Shown piece by piece: positions 17,295-26,455 of a DNA stretch of 64,000 nucleotides. The translations under genes and the position numbers were made by a program. How positions within the stretch are numbered: position 1 is the stretch's first letter; each line of letters starts with the position of its first letter. The notes below the pieces were generated by a model, which worked only from the letters and a program-made list of their open reading frames with translations, had not been told where the DNA came from and did no database searches. The stretch is from Planctomycetia bacterium (lineage in GTDB: Bacteria; Planctomycetota; Planctomycetia; Pirellulales; JACPPG01), in assembly GCA_016191115.1 (NCBI GenBank), contig JACPPG010000060.1, positions 1-64,000 on the forward strand. Direction: 5' to 3'.

Positions 17295-18992
17295 ATGGCC
17301 ACCGTGAAGTCGCGTCAAGAAGAAGCCCGGCGGTCGGCTGCGACAAGACCGGCCAGGGCGGGCGAGAGCGCGCAGGCCGATCGTTCGTCGCCGGACACCA
17401 CGCCGCGTAGCGCCGAAACATTGCTCTACGGCCTGACTGGCAGCGCGCTGGCATGGGCCTCTTTGCCGCCGGTGGGATGGTGGCCGCTGGCATGGGTTGC
17501 GCCTGTGCCCTGGCTTCTGCTCATTCTCCGCCCGAAGCTGCCCGGCCGCCGCCCTTACGCGACGTTGTGGCTGGCCGGGTTTGCCTTCTGGATGGGCGCG
17601 CTGCACTGGTTGCGGCTGCCGCACCCGGCCACCAGCATCGGTTGGGTGGCGATGAGCTTCTACATGGGCGTCTATCTGCCGATCTTCGTCGGGCTCGCGC
17701 GCGTGGCGATTCATGAGTTGCGACTATCGATCGTTGTCGCGGCGCCGGTCGTCTGGGCCGGGTTGGAGCTCGCGCAAGCGCACGTGCTGACCGGCGTCAA
17801 CATCGCCACCCTCGGCCATTCGCAATATCGCTGGATCGAGTTGATCCAAATCAGCGATCTGTGCGGCGGGTACGGCGTGAGCTTCCTCATCATGCTTGTG
17901 GCCGCTTGCACGACGCGCTTGGTGCCGCTTGGTGGGAGGCGATTGACCCTGTGGCCGCTGGTCCCAGCCGGCGCCGCGCTCGCAAGCACGCTTTTGTACG
18001 GGCACTTCCGCACCGACGGCGAGCACGCGCGGCCGGGGCTGAAGGTCGCCCTGATCCAGGGCTCGATCGACACCCAGATGAAGGCCGATCCCAAGCAGTC
18101 CGAAAAAATCCACGACCAATATCTCAAGCTCACATTGCGCGCGGCCCGCCAGCACCCGGACCTCGACCTGGTCGTCTGGCCCGAGACAATGTTCCGCGCC
18201 CCGCTGCGGTCCTACACCGCCGACGTGCGGCCGGCCGAAGGGGATGAATGGACCCTCGACGACTTGCGCGAGCGGATCGCCGAGCATCAAGAGCTCCTGC
18301 ACGGGATGGCCGCGCTCGTGCGAGTTCCCATGCTCTTGGGCATGGACCGCGGCGTGTACGGGCCAGCCAAAGTGGACCGCTACAACTCGGCAGTGCTCGT
18401 GGACGCGACGGGCGAGATTCAAGGGCACTACGACAAGATGCGGCCGGTCATGTTCGGCGAATACGTCCCGTTGGCCGGCCACTGGCCATGGCTGTATCGC
18501 CTGACGCCGCTCGAGAGCGGGCTAGACGCGGGCCTGGCGCCGCAATCGCTGGCTGTGGGCGGCGTCCGGATCGCGCCCGACATTTGTTTCGAGACGCTGT
18601 TGCCCCACTTCATCCGCGGCCAAGTGGCCGAGCTGGCCGCGCAGGGCGTGGAACCGGACGTGCTCGTGAATCTCACGAACGACGGCTGGTTCTGGGGCTC
18701 GAGCGAATTGGATCTGCACCTGATGGCCGGGGCCTTTCGCGCCGTCGAGTGCCGCAAGCCGCTATTGATCGCCGCCAACACCGGGTTCTCAGCGGTGATC
18801 GACGGCGACGGACGGATTCTCGAGCAAGGCCCGCGCCGCGCCACCGGCGTCTTAGTGCGCGACGTGCCACTCGACACCCGCCGCAGCACCTATGTGCGCT
18901 GCGGCGACTGGGGCGCCGGGCTGTGCCTGGCCGCTGCGGTGGCGCTGGCCGGCGTGGGCGGCTGGCGGCGACGGCCGCGGCGGTCGAAATGA
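17295..18992 (+). CDS. lnt: Apolipoprotein N-acyltransferase Lnt
   Basis: This 565-residue inner-membrane enzyme adds the third acyl chain to lipoproteins. About six membrane segments occupy residues 43-235, preceded by a 40-residue polar N-terminal extension. A nitrilase-like periplasmic domain follows with the full triad: Glu297 (WPETMF), Lys381 (YDKMRPVMFGEYVP) and Cys431 (PDICFE). A last membrane segment lies near residues 537-555. It converges on the BlaR1-like gene with 30 nt between stops. Confidence 0.93.
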   Translation: MATVKSRQEEARRSAATRPARAGESAQADRSSPDTTPRSAETLLYGLTGSALAWASLPPVGWWPLAWVAPVPWLLLILRPKLPGRRPYATLWLAGFAFWMGALHWLRLPHPATSIGWVAMSFYMGVYLPIFVGLARVAIHELRLSIVVAAPVVWAGLELAQAHVLTGVNIATLGHSQYRWIELIQISDLCGGYGVSFLIMLVAACTTRLVPLGGRRLTLWPLVPAGAALASTLLYGHFRTDGEHARPGLKVALIQGSIDTQMKADPKQSEKIHDQYLKLTLRAARQHPDLDLVVWPETMFRAPLRSYTADVRPAEGDEWTLDDLRERIAEHQELLHGMAALVRVPMLLGMDRGVYGPAKVDRYNSAVLVDATGEIQGHYDKMRPVMFGEYVPLAGHWPWLYRLTPLESGLDAGLAPQSLAVGGVRIAPDICFETLLPHFIRGQVAELAAQGVEPDVLVNLTNDGWFWGSSELDLHLMAGAFRAVECRKPLLIAANTGFSAVIDGDGRILEQGPRRATGVLVRDVPLDTRRSTYVRCGDWGAGLCLAAAVALAGVGGWRRRPRRSK

Positions 18993-19022
18993 TCCCCCGT
19001 CAGGTTCTGCTTGGAACGCAGA

Positions 19023-21755
19023 CTATTCAGCCTGGCGCTTCAGCGCAAAGTCGAGCGTGACTTCGCCTTCGGCGAACGGCACCGAATTGCTCACGGCGGG
19101 CTCGTAGCCGTCGGCCAGGACGCGATATCGATACGAGCCGCGGTGGGTCGGCATTGACATCGACTTTGTGTAGTGCCCGTTGCGGCCGCGGGCATCGGTC
19201 GCCGTGGCCCAATACACGCCGTCTGGTTCTTTGTTGAAGCCTTCAAAGCCGTGCTGCACGACGAAATCATCGATCGGCTTTTTCGTCTCCGCGTCGATCG
19301 CGCGGCCGGTAATCACCTGCGGCCGCTTGAGCGTGATCGTGACCTCGTTCAAGTTGTTGCGGGCGGAAATCTCGTAGTCGCGCACGTCCATGTAGCCGCT
19401 CGCCATGATGTCGTACTTGATCGGGTCGTCCGCTGGGGCCCAGGTCCACTCCCAGATTCCATCTTCATCGGTCTCACGCGGAATGCCGAACTGCCGCATC
19501 GCCATGAATGGTCGCGTGTCGCGCCAGTCATCCGGCAGGACCCAGGCCCCCTTGAGAGGCTCTCCGTCGCTATTCTCGACGCGAATGCGAACCGTTTTGC
19601 CGAACCAGAGTTTGAAGTTAATGATCCGACCGTCGATGCGGTGCGTCTTGCCCGCGGTCTCGCCGACCAGCGATACGGATTTCATTACCGGCGCGAAGCC
19701 CGGTTTGATGACTGTAATGGTCATCCGATTGTTGGGATTGGCGTTAGGTGGCAGGTCGACGGTGGGGGCGACTCGCTTGAACTCGTATTTCCCGTCGGCG
19801 TCTGTCTTTTGGAACGGACCTTTGTCGGGATAAACGTTCAACTCGCCGATCGCGAGCACCGCGCCTTCCACCGGCTTCCCATCAGGCCCCACGACGGTTC
19901 CCAGCACCGCGACACCGCGCTTGAGCGTCCACACGTACGACTTGTCCCGCAACTCGTCAATCTTGTCGTCGACGCTCCAGTTGCCTGGCACGACCCCGAA
20001 GTCCGGGTGGTCGACGTTGATCGACCCGTGGTTCATCCGCGGCGGCGCGATGTTGCAATCCCAGCGACCGTCTTTGTCGGTAACGTACTCTTCCTTGGAG
20101 AACGACAGCTCGGCGCGCCGGCCTTGGTGCGAGGCGCTATCGCCGGCCGAGAACAACACCGTCGCCCCGGGGACCGGCTTGCCTTCGTCGTCGACCACGC
20201 GACCGCCCACGGTGGCCGCCTTCGCCATCGGAAACGCGAACTCCTCCGGTAGCTTGTCCGCGGGAGCGTCCTTGCTGTTGCGCCAGAAGGCTCGCATGGG
20301 CACGTAGCCATCGGCGCGGATTTTCAGATAGCAGTACCGCGGCGTCCGACTGGGCAGCGTCAACGGCGTTTGGCCGTTGTCGGCTCCGTCCTGCCAGGTG
20401 GTCTCATCGCCAAGCTGCACGCCGATTCGCACGTTGCGAATCGGCCGGTTCGTCTCTTCATCGATGGCGAGGATGCGCATCCGCCACTGGTCTTGGGTGG
20501 CGCTGTCTTTTGCCGCGCCGGAAGCCTGCGCCACGTCCGCCTTTGCACCGTCCGGCGCTTTTGCCGGCTCGGGCGCAGCCTGCGGCGCGGCGACCGCGAA
20601 ATGATGCAACCACGCCGGCGCTGACACGCTCAGGACCGTCGCCAGAAGGACCACAGCAAGCGTCCCGCGCGAAAGTCTCAGCCGCAACGGCTCCTCAGCC
20701 CCCAGCAGCCGGCGTACGCGGTGCTGGAATTGCGAGCGACCGCCGCCAGTCGCGGCCAGGGCGGCCCGGGGCACGTGACCGCTGGTTGCCGCGCATAGCT
20801 CGGCCGCGCGGACCAAAGCCTCGGCGTATTGCCACCGCGAGACGCTGGCTCGCAGCACGAGGTCGTCGCAGGCCATCTCCCGCTCGATACTGACGCGGCG
20901 GCTCACCCACCACACCGCCGGGTGGAAGAAGAGCACCGCCTCGATGATCCGCTGCAAGAGGTTCGCGATCGGGTCGTAGCGGCGGACGTGAGCCAACTCG
21001 TGCAAAAGCACCGCTTCCAATTGCTCGCCTGAAAGTCCGGAAACGATCACAGCCGGCAAGAGGATCGTCGGCCGCAGCAGGCCGACGACGACCGGCATCG
21101 CGACGCGCCCGCACTGAGCCACAACCGGCACGACGCGCAGCCCCCAACGAGCTGCTTGCCGTCGGACGACGTCCAGAATCCGTGCGTCGTCGATCGCGAC
21201 GCACGATTGGCCGAGTCGCCGGCCACCCCACAGCCCGACGGCGACGCGCAAGCACATGAGCGCGGCGCCGCCGAGGTAGGCGACGGCAGCATAGGGGGAT
21301 GCCCAGGCTAGGATTGTCGCTGTGCGTTGAGCCTCGTAGAACGAAGGAAACGATACCGCGGGAGCGCTTGCGGGCTGTTGGGCGGCTTCCGCGAAGGACT
21401 GTCGAGCGACGGGGCGCACGTCGGTCGTTCGCGCGAGCGCATTCGAGTCCCTTCCAGCCAATTTGCCTTCCGCGACGGGCCGCGACGCATCGTCTGCCAT
21501 GACGACGAAGACCGACTCCCATTGCGCCAGCACGCACAGCGTCAGCGGAGGGCAGGTCACCATGGCCACAAGTGCCAACACGCCTGCCACATATCGCACT
21601 TCAGCCGATCTCCGCCGGAGACACAAAAGCGCGATCGCGTACAGCGCGGCAATGGCGCAGCCCTGCCACAGAAAGTGAGCCAGCGCCTCGGTCAATCGCA
21701 GGCAGTCTTTCGCGTCAATCCATGGAAGCGCCTGCCATGCGTCGAAGGAGTTCAT
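19023..21755 (-). CDS. BlaR1-like M56 metallopeptidase sensor with carboxypeptidase-regulatory-like repeats
   Basis: This 910-residue membrane protein has four membrane segments in its first about 330 residues and the zinc-protease motif HELAH at 252-256 (LLHELAHVRRYDP). A second conserved block, SIEREMACDD, follows. After a membrane segment near residue 370, the extracytoplasmic part carries about five beta-sandwich repeats with phrases like GRVVDDEGKPVPGATV, GTVVGPDGKPVEGAVL and GRAIDAETKKPIDDF. This replaces the penicillin-binding sensor of true BlaR1, so the signal is not obviously a beta-lactam. It overlaps the repressor gene by ATGA. The longer upstream open frame was rejected for that reason. 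Confidence 0.9.
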   Translation of the reverse strand: MNSFDAWQALPWIDAKDCLRLTEALAHFLWQGCAIAALYAIALLCLRRRSAEVRYVAGVLALVAMVTCPPLTLCVLAQWESVFVVMADDASRPVAEGKLAGRDSNALARTTDVRPVARQSFAEAAQQPASAPAVSFPSFYEAQRTATILAWASPYAAVAYLGGAALMCLRVAVGLWGGRRLGQSCVAIDDARILDVVRRQAARWGLRVVPVVAQCGRVAMPVVVGLLRPTILLPAVIVSGLSGEQLEAVLLHELAHVRRYDPIANLLQRIIEAVLFFHPAVWWVSRRVSIEREMACDDLVLRASVSRWQYAEALVRAAELCAATSGHVPRAALAATGGGRSQFQHRVRRLLGAEEPLRLRLSRGTLAVVLLATVLSVSAPAWLHHFAVAAPQAAPEPAKAPDGAKADVAQASGAAKDSATQDQWRMRILAIDEETNRPIRNVRIGVQLGDETTWQDGADNGQTPLTLPSRTPRYCYLKIRADGYVPMRAFWRNSKDAPADKLPEEFAFPMAKAATVGGRVVDDEGKPVPGATVLFSAGDSASHQGRRAELSFSKEEYVTDKDGRWDCNIAPPRMNHGSINVDHPDFGVVPGNWSVDDKIDELRDKSYVWTLKRGVAVLGTVVGPDGKPVEGAVLAIGELNVYPDKGPFQKTDADGKYEFKRVAPTVDLPPNANPNNRMTITVIKPGFAPVMKSVSLVGETAGKTHRIDGRIINFKLWFGKTVRIRVENSDGEPLKGAWVLPDDWRDTRPFMAMRQFGIPRETDEDGIWEWTWAPADDPIKYDIMASGYMDVRDYEISARNNLNEVTITLKRPQVITGRAIDAETKKPIDDFVVQHGFEGFNKEPDGVYWATATDARGRNGHYTKSMSMPTHRGSYRYRVLADGYEPAVSNSVPFAEGEVTLDFALKRQAE

Positions 21756-22147
21756 TGCGATTGCTCCCTGGTTTTCTGATTGATGAGCTGGCGCAGCTCG
21801 TTTAAGTCGGCCGCATTTAGCGCGGCGCAGTCGAAGAGGCTCAGCATGACGGCCTTTGCCGACCCGTCGAAGACACGCTCGACCACGTCTGCCAGCATCC
21901 GCTGCGACGCCTCTAGACGGCCCAGTCGCGGCGCGAACAGGCAGGCGTTGCCCTGCATCGAGCGCCGCAGATATTTCTTCCGCGTCATCGCGTTGAGCGT
22001 GGTGATGACCGACGTGTGGGCCAGCTCGCGCCCCGTGGCGGCCAGCCCCTCGCGCACCTCGCGCACGGTCATCGGCGAGCGCTCCCACAGCAGCTTGAGA
22101 ATCTGCAATTCCAGCTCAGTCGGGTGTGCGGACTTGGGGCGGGCCAT
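21752..22147 (-). CDS. BlaI/MecI-family transcriptional repressor
   Basis: This 131-residue winged-helix repressor opens MARPKSAHPTELELQILKLLWERSPMTVREVREGL, the standard BlaI N-terminus. The recognition region is HTSVITTLNAMTRKKYLRR, followed by a dimerisation tail. BlaI proteins leave DNA when the partner M56 protease is activated, and the partner gene overlaps this one by 4 nt. The ATG at 22147 follows AGGA and sits downstream of the operators. Confidence 0.93.
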   Translation of the reverse strand: MARPKSAHPTELELQILKLLWERSPMTVREVREGLAATGRELAHTSVITTLNAMTRKKYLRRSMQGNACLFAPRLGRLEASQRMLADVVERVFDGSAKAVMLSLFDCAALNAADLNELRQLINQKTREQSQ

Positions 22148-22183
22148 GCGGGTCGAGTCCTGCGGCCGGAGCGGGAGCGAATC

Positions 22184-22224
22184 TTCTAGTTCGATAGAAT
22201 ATCGAGCGCGCTCGCCCTCGTCAA
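22184..22224 (-). promoter_or_regulatory. blaI-type promoter with proximal operator
   Basis: On the minus strand TTGACG (22219-22224) and TATTCT (22196-22201) are 17 bp apart. The palindrome TTCTA-N6-TAGAA (22184-22199) overlaps the -10 box and the expected start site, 36 nt before the repressor gene. Repressor binding here would shut the operon off. Confidence 0.75.
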
Positions 22225-22232
22225 ACAAAATC

Positions 22233-22248
22233 TTCTACCTAAATAGAA
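22233..22248. promoter_or_regulatory. Distal BlaI-type operator
   Basis: A second TTCTA-N6-TAGAA palindrome has the same arms and spacing as the proximal one, centred 49 bp upstream of it. Identical half-sites at two places support a real operator pair. From 22249 to 22440 nothing else was recognised. Confidence 0.7.
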
Positions 22249-22443
22249 CTTGGTGGCCAGAGCCCCAGTCCGGTCCCCCACGACGAGCAGGTTCCCCCTG
22301 GGGCGCCCTGATTCCCACCCCGCGGATTGAGCGTGCCGTCCGGAGCCGCGCTTTATCGGCGCTGGACGGTCAACCCAGGCCGGCTTTTCGCCCTTCGCGG
22401 ACGCACCAAAGCGCCTAAACCACCAAATCTTGACGGTCCGTAA

Positions 22444-22473
22444 TTGACTCTGGCCGCCCGCGCGAATTATAGT
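22444..22473 (+). promoter_or_regulatory. Sigma-70-type promoter for the cell-shape gene block
   Basis: TTGACT (22444-22449) and TATAGT (22468-22473) are separated by 18 bp, reading toward the coiled-coil protein gene 159 nt downstream. It is the best promoter match ahead of the mre block. Confidence 0.6.
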
Positions 22474-22631
22474 GAAAGACCAGTCCCGTTGCGGCCGTAT
22501 CTCGTGTCGCGAAAGTACCTTGGGCGCTCCACTCGACATCCAGCCATAGGGCTGTGTTGAATTGGTGCATCCTGGGTGTCCTGAGAGGCCGCCGCCGCGC
22601 AACGGTTCGAGCAGAGTTTGAGGACACCTCG

Positions 22632-23492
22632 ATGAACCTCGTCGGAAGAATCTTCGTCATGCTCATCTTCGTGATGAGCTTGGTCTTCATGGGCTTTGCG
22701 CTGGCCGTGTACGCCACGCATCAGAGCTGGGAGCGGGTCGTGAACCGCGCGCCCGGCGAACTTAAAGCGGGTGAGGCTCTCGGCTTGAAGTATCAGCTCG
22801 AAGAGGCCACGGCCAGGCGTCGTCAACTAGAGGCGCACGTCGAGGAGCTCAAGAACCAGGTCGCTAGCGAGCAGGCCGACAAGACCAAGCGGTTGGCCCA
22901 ACTGCAAACCGAGGCCACTGAGCTACGCAAGGAACACGACGCCTTGGTGAACGAACATGCCACCAGCGTGCAGCAAGCACGCGAGGCGGCCGCGGCCATG
23001 GAGAGCACGCAGCGGACCCTGGCTGACATGCGGAAACAGATCGGCACCCTGCGCGACGACATCCACACCGCTCAGGTCGACCGCGACGAGCAGTTCAAGA
23101 AGTTCGCCGAGCTGACGGACCAGTTCAATCAAGCGCAAGGCGAGCTATCGCGGCTCAAGGCACAGAACCTGACGATTGCCGAGCAGATCGACCGCTATCG
23201 CCAGACCGCGATGCGGCTGAACGTCAACCTCGACCTGCCGCCCGAGACCGTCACGCCCAAGCTCGACGGCGTCGTGCTGGCCTCGAGCAAGGAAGGCATG
23301 GTGGAGATCTCGCTGGGCGCCGACGACGGGCTCGAACGGGGCGCGCTATTGGACGTGTATCGCGGTGCGCGGTATCTGGGCCGCATCGAGGTCATGCAGA
23401 CGTCTCCCGAGAAGTCGGTCGCCAAGATCTTGCGCGAATATCGCAAAGGTCCTATCGAGAAGGAAGATCGTGTCGCAACTCGAATCAACTGA
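22632..23492 (+). CDS. Membrane-anchored coiled-coil protein ahead of mreB
   Basis: This 286-residue protein has one N-terminal membrane segment (residues 6-24, IFVMLIFVMSLVFMGFALA). A long coiled coil follows from about 50 to 200, rich in Glu, Gln, Ala and Lys. The C-terminal beta domain (VEISLGADDGLERGALLDVYRG...GRIEVMQTSPEKSVAKIL) recalls the MreC beta barrel. ATG at 22632 follows AGGA. Its place before mreB, mreC, mreD and PBP2 suggests a cell-envelope or shape role, but the function is not established. Confidence 0.7.
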   Translation: MNLVGRIFVMLIFVMSLVFMGFALAVYATHQSWERVVNRAPGELKAGEALGLKYQLEEATARRRQLEAHVEELKNQVASEQADKTKRLAQLQTEATELRKEHDALVNEHATSVQQAREAAAAMESTQRTLADMRKQIGTLRDDIHTAQVDRDEQFKKFAELTDQFNQAQGELSRLKAQNLTIAEQIDRYRQTAMRLNVNLDLPPETVTPKLDGVVLASSKEGMVEISLGADDGLERGALLDVYRGARYLGRIEVMQTSPEKSVAKILREYRKGPIEKEDRVATRIN

Positions 23493-23712
23493 TCGTGGGC
23501 GCGCCGTTTCCACGGCCAAGCCCAAGCCCGACATCTACACCGTGCTCCTGGGCATTGCCCTAGGCGCCATCCTGTTGGCTATTCTGTGCTTGGTGCTGGA
23601 GCTGGGGCGGTACGGGTGGGACTACTCGGCCGAAAAGGCTAAGTTCCGCGGCGTAGGGGCGGTGTCGAGTGAGCGGCTGCCGGGAGCGATTTCACCTCCC
23701 ACGTTCGTCTAG
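23470..23712 (+). CDS. Small single-pass membrane protein
   Basis: About 80 residues, with one strong membrane segment (VLLGIALGAILLAILCLVLEL) after a polar Pro/Lys stretch. The likely start is GTG at 23470, preceded by AGAAGGAAG and overlapping the previous gene by 23 nt, so translation is probably coupled. No family was recognised. The open frame extends further upstream but then only shadows the preceding gene. Confidence 0.6.
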   Translation: MSQLESTDRGRAVSTAKPKPDIYTVLLGIALGAILLAILCLVLELGRYGWDYSAEKAKFRGVGAVSSERLPGAISPPTFV

Positions 23713-23805
23713 CGCCTTCGAGTGGCGGCGGCTCCATAAGCTACGCAAGGGAGTGCGTGCGGCAGTAGCGAACCAACGTTCTTCAGCCCCCGGCTGCGAG
23801 CAAGG

Positions 23806-24855
23806 ATGCTTGAGCGACTCTTCGGCGTGCTAGGCTCTGACCTGGCCATCGACCTGGGAACGGCCAACACGCTGATCGGCGTGGCGGGCGAGGGACTGGT
23901 TCTCAACGAGCCCTCGGTCGTGGCCGTCGAGCAGGGGACCACGCGCATCGTCTCGGGCGGCCGCGCCGTGGGCCACCTGGCCCGGCAGATGTCGGGGCGC
24001 ACGCCCGGCTCGATTTCCGTGGTGCGGCCACTGTCGGCCGGGGTGATCACCGATTTCGAGCTGTGCGAGACGATGCTCCGCTATTTCTTCGCCAAGGCGC
24101 AGCGGGGCGCCTGGTCGCGCGGGCCGCGAGTGCTAGTGGCCGTGCCCGGCGCAATCACGCCGGTCGAAAAACGCGCGGTCTACAACAGTGCCCATCGCGC
24201 CGGCGCGCGGCGCGTGTTTCTCGCCAGCGCGTGCATGGCCGCGGCCGTGGGGGCCGAGCTGCCGATCACCGAACCCGTGGCCAACATGATCTGCGACATT
24301 GGCGGCGGAACGACCGAGGTCGCCGTTCTCAGCCTGGGCGACGTCGTGGCGGGCACCACCATTCGCATGGGGGGCGACCGGATGGACCAGGCGATCGTCG
24401 ACCACCTGCGCCGCCGGCACGAGCTGAAAATCGGCCCGGCTACCGCCGAGCAACTGCGGATCGACGTCGGAAGCGCCACACCCCCGGCCGAGGAGCTCGT
24501 GGCCGAGGTTCGCGGCATCGACACCATGACCGGGCTGCCCCGCCGTGCGACCGTCACCAGCGCCGAAGTCCGCGACGCGCTCCTGGGCCCGCTCGACGAA
24601 ATCACCGAAGCGATCAAGGCCACGATCGACGATTGCCCGCCCGAGTTGGCCGCCGATCTGGTGGATACGGGCCTGGTGCTGTCGGGCGGAGCGGCCCTTT
24701 TGCGCGGTCTGGACGCGATGATCGAGGAGCGCATCGGCGTTCCGGCGCGAATGGCGCCCGACTGCATGACCACGGTCGCCAGCGGCACGCTTGCCCTCTT
24801 AGAGCACCTCCAAGAATGGCAACAAATGCTCGAATCGAGTGACGACGATGTTTGA
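23806..24855 (+). CDS. mreB: Rod-shape-determining actin MreB
   Basis: This 349-residue actin homologue forms membrane-bound filaments that guide cell-wall synthesis. Phosphate-1 motif is DLAIDLGTANTLIGV, phosphate-2 motif MICDIGGGTTEVAVLSLGD, and the adenosine motif is GLVLSGGAALLRGLD. The N-terminal MLERLFGVLG could be the amphipathic membrane-binding stretch. The loop region is somewhat shortened against Escherichia coli MreB but no core motif is missing. It overlaps mreC by 8 nt. Confidence 0.93.
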   Translation: MLERLFGVLGSDLAIDLGTANTLIGVAGEGLVLNEPSVVAVEQGTTRIVSGGRAVGHLARQMSGRTPGSISVVRPLSAGVITDFELCETMLRYFFAKAQRGAWSRGPRVLVAVPGAITPVEKRAVYNSAHRAGARRVFLASACMAAAVGAELPITEPVANMICDIGGGTTEVAVLSLGDVVAGTTIRMGGDRMDQAIVDHLRRRHELKIGPATAEQLRIDVGSATPPAEELVAEVRGIDTMTGLPRRATVTSAEVRDALLGPLDEITEAIKATIDDCPPELAADLVDTGLVLSGGAALLRGLDAMIEERIGVPARMAPDCMTTVASGTLALLEHLQEWQQMLESSDDDV

Positions 24856-25825
24856 ATCGCTCCACCGAACCAATCCGCTCGCCACACCTGGCGGGATGCT
24901 GATCGCCACGCTGGTCGCGGCGTTGCTCTTGGCTGCGCTGCCGCGCCGCGCGGTCGAGCCGCTGGCGGCGCTCTACACCGGCGGCATCGAGCCCGGCCGA
25001 TTCGCGGCCGCGTGGTTGCGCGACCGTGCGGCCGGCGCCGTCGCGCAGTTCCGACAGTCGGCCGCCACGGCCGAGGAGTTGGCGCGCGGCGAGGACCAGA
25101 TTCGCCGTCTGCGCGCCCGCAATGAGGAGCTGGAAATGGCCCTGGTAGTTGCCGGCGCCGGCGTGGCCCCGGATCGTACACTGGCCACGGCAGAGGCGCC
25201 GCCCCTTGTGCTGGCGAATTGTCTCCGCGTCCGCGTGCTCGGCTCGCGCGCGTGCGGATTGTTGCCGGCAGCGGACATCATCGCGGCCGGCCGAACCGCC
25301 GGTCTGACGCGCGATACGCTCGTGCTCGCCGATAGCGCCACGACGATCGACTCCGGGCGGGACACGAACGTCGCCGTCGGCGATCTCGCCCTGGCGGGAC
25401 GCCGCGTGTACGGCAAAGTGATCGACGTGGGACCGCACACGGCCCTCGTCCGTCGCGCCGATCAACCCGGCTACCGCGACGTCGTGCAACTGGCGCGGAC
25501 CACCGACGGCGAACTGCAATTCGGGCCGCGCGGGATGCTGGAAGGCGGCGGCGATCGGCAATGCCGCGTGCGTCTGGTCAGCGCCGCGGCGACGGTCCAA
25601 GCGGGGGACCTGGTGTTTTCGGCCGATCACGTGGGGCTCGCGCCACGGCCATTGCTTTACGGCAAGGTAACGCGCGTCGAAGCACGCACGGGCGGGCCGC
25701 ATTGGGACATCTGGGTTGAGCTGGCGGCCGAACCCAGCGCCGCGAGCGAGCTTTTGGTATTGCGCGCGGGACTGAACCCAGCGCGCGTCGCCGCCACCTC
25801 CGCGGCGCGCACGACCACCGACTGA
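24848..25825 (+). CDS. mreC: Rod-shape protein MreC
   Basis: This 325-residue protein has one N-terminal membrane segment (GMLIATLVAALLLAAL), a coiled coil (about 65-105, EELARGEDQIRRLRARNEELEMAL) and the beta-barrel periplasmic domain. Typical MreC phrases are RVYGKVIDVGPHTALVRRADQPGYRDVV and GDLVFSADHVGLAPRPLLYGKVTRVE. The ATG inside the mreB stop region (ATGTTTGA) is used; a GTG nine nt earlier is possible. Confidence 0.88.
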   Translation: MFESLHRTNPLATPGGMLIATLVAALLLAALPRRAVEPLAALYTGGIEPGRFAAAWLRDRAAGAVAQFRQSAATAEELARGEDQIRRLRARNEELEMALVVAGAGVAPDRTLATAEAPPLVLANCLRVRVLGSRACGLLPAADIIAAGRTAGLTRDTLVLADSATTIDSGRDTNVAVGDLALAGRRVYGKVIDVGPHTALVRRADQPGYRDVVQLARTTDGELQFGPRGMLEGGGDRQCRVRLVSAAATVQAGDLVFSADHVGLAPRPLLYGKVTRVEARTGGPHWDIWVELAAEPSAASELLVLRAGLNPARVAATSAARTTTD

Positions 25826-25835
25826 TTCGCATAGG

Positions 25836-25854
25836 GGCGGGCATCCTGCCCGTC
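25836..25854. repeat. REP-like palindrome between mreC and mreD
   Basis: GGCGGGCA-TCC-TGCCCGTC, one mismatch from the perfect form at 60359-60377. It lies in a 70-nt gap in an otherwise tight operon, so transcription probably reads through it. Confidence 0.75.
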
Positions 25855-25895
25855 TTTGCTCATCGCTCCAAACCGCCTGCCGCTGCTGAATCACG

Positions 25896-26408
25896 ATGCC
25901 GAACGTCCTTTTATTGCTCGTCCTGACGTACCTGGCCGCGGTCATCGAAACGGCCGGCGCCGATGTGATCGCCGTGTATCGGGCTGCGCCCAGCCTGCTG
26001 GCCATCACGGCCATCGGCTGGACGGTCATGGGTTCATCCACGCCGTGGCGGATCGCGCACGCCGCCGTCGTCGGGCTGGTGTTTGATCTCAATGGCGGTG
26101 GACATGCGGGAATCGGCATAGCCGCCTTTGCACTAACTGCATTCGTGGCGATGCGATTGCGGCCGTGGTTTCGTCGGCAGGAACCGGTCGCGCAAGCCGT
26201 GGCCACGGCGCCCTTGGTCGCCGCTTTGATGATTGTTGTCGTCCTCGGCAACGCCATAGTGGGCGAGCCTGGTGCGCCGCCTTCGGTCGCGGTCCCGCGC
26301 GCGACAGTCATTGCCCTCTACACCTCTGCCGTGAGCCTGCCGTTGTGGATGTTGCTGGACTGGGTGCGCGAGAGCGGACGGCTCCGCGCCGGCACGTCGG
26401 CGCTGTAG
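25896..26408 (+). CDS. mreD: MreD-like membrane protein
   Basis: This 170-residue protein is almost entirely hydrophobic, with five likely membrane segments: residues 2-20, 28-48, 52-66, 75-90 and 107-128, then 142-158. The position between mreC and the PBP2 gene and the length are those of MreD. MreD sequences diverge quickly, so the name rests mainly on context. Confidence 0.78.
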   Translation: MPNVLLLLVLTYLAAVIETAGADVIAVYRAAPSLLAITAIGWTVMGSSTPWRIAHAAVVGLVFDLNGGGHAGIGIAAFALTAFVAMRLRPWFRRQEPVAQAVATAPLVAALMIVVVLGNAIVGEPGAPPSVAVPRATVIALYTSAVSLPLWMLLDWVRESGRLRAGTSAL

Positions 26409-26455
26409 CGCGTGTCTAAGACGGCGGTTGTGGGCCCTAGCTGGACTCTAGCGAC

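Noticed and set aside
24614-26311. A 565-residue minus-strand frame across mreB-mreC-mreD
   Set aside because: Antisense to three coherent elongasome genes.
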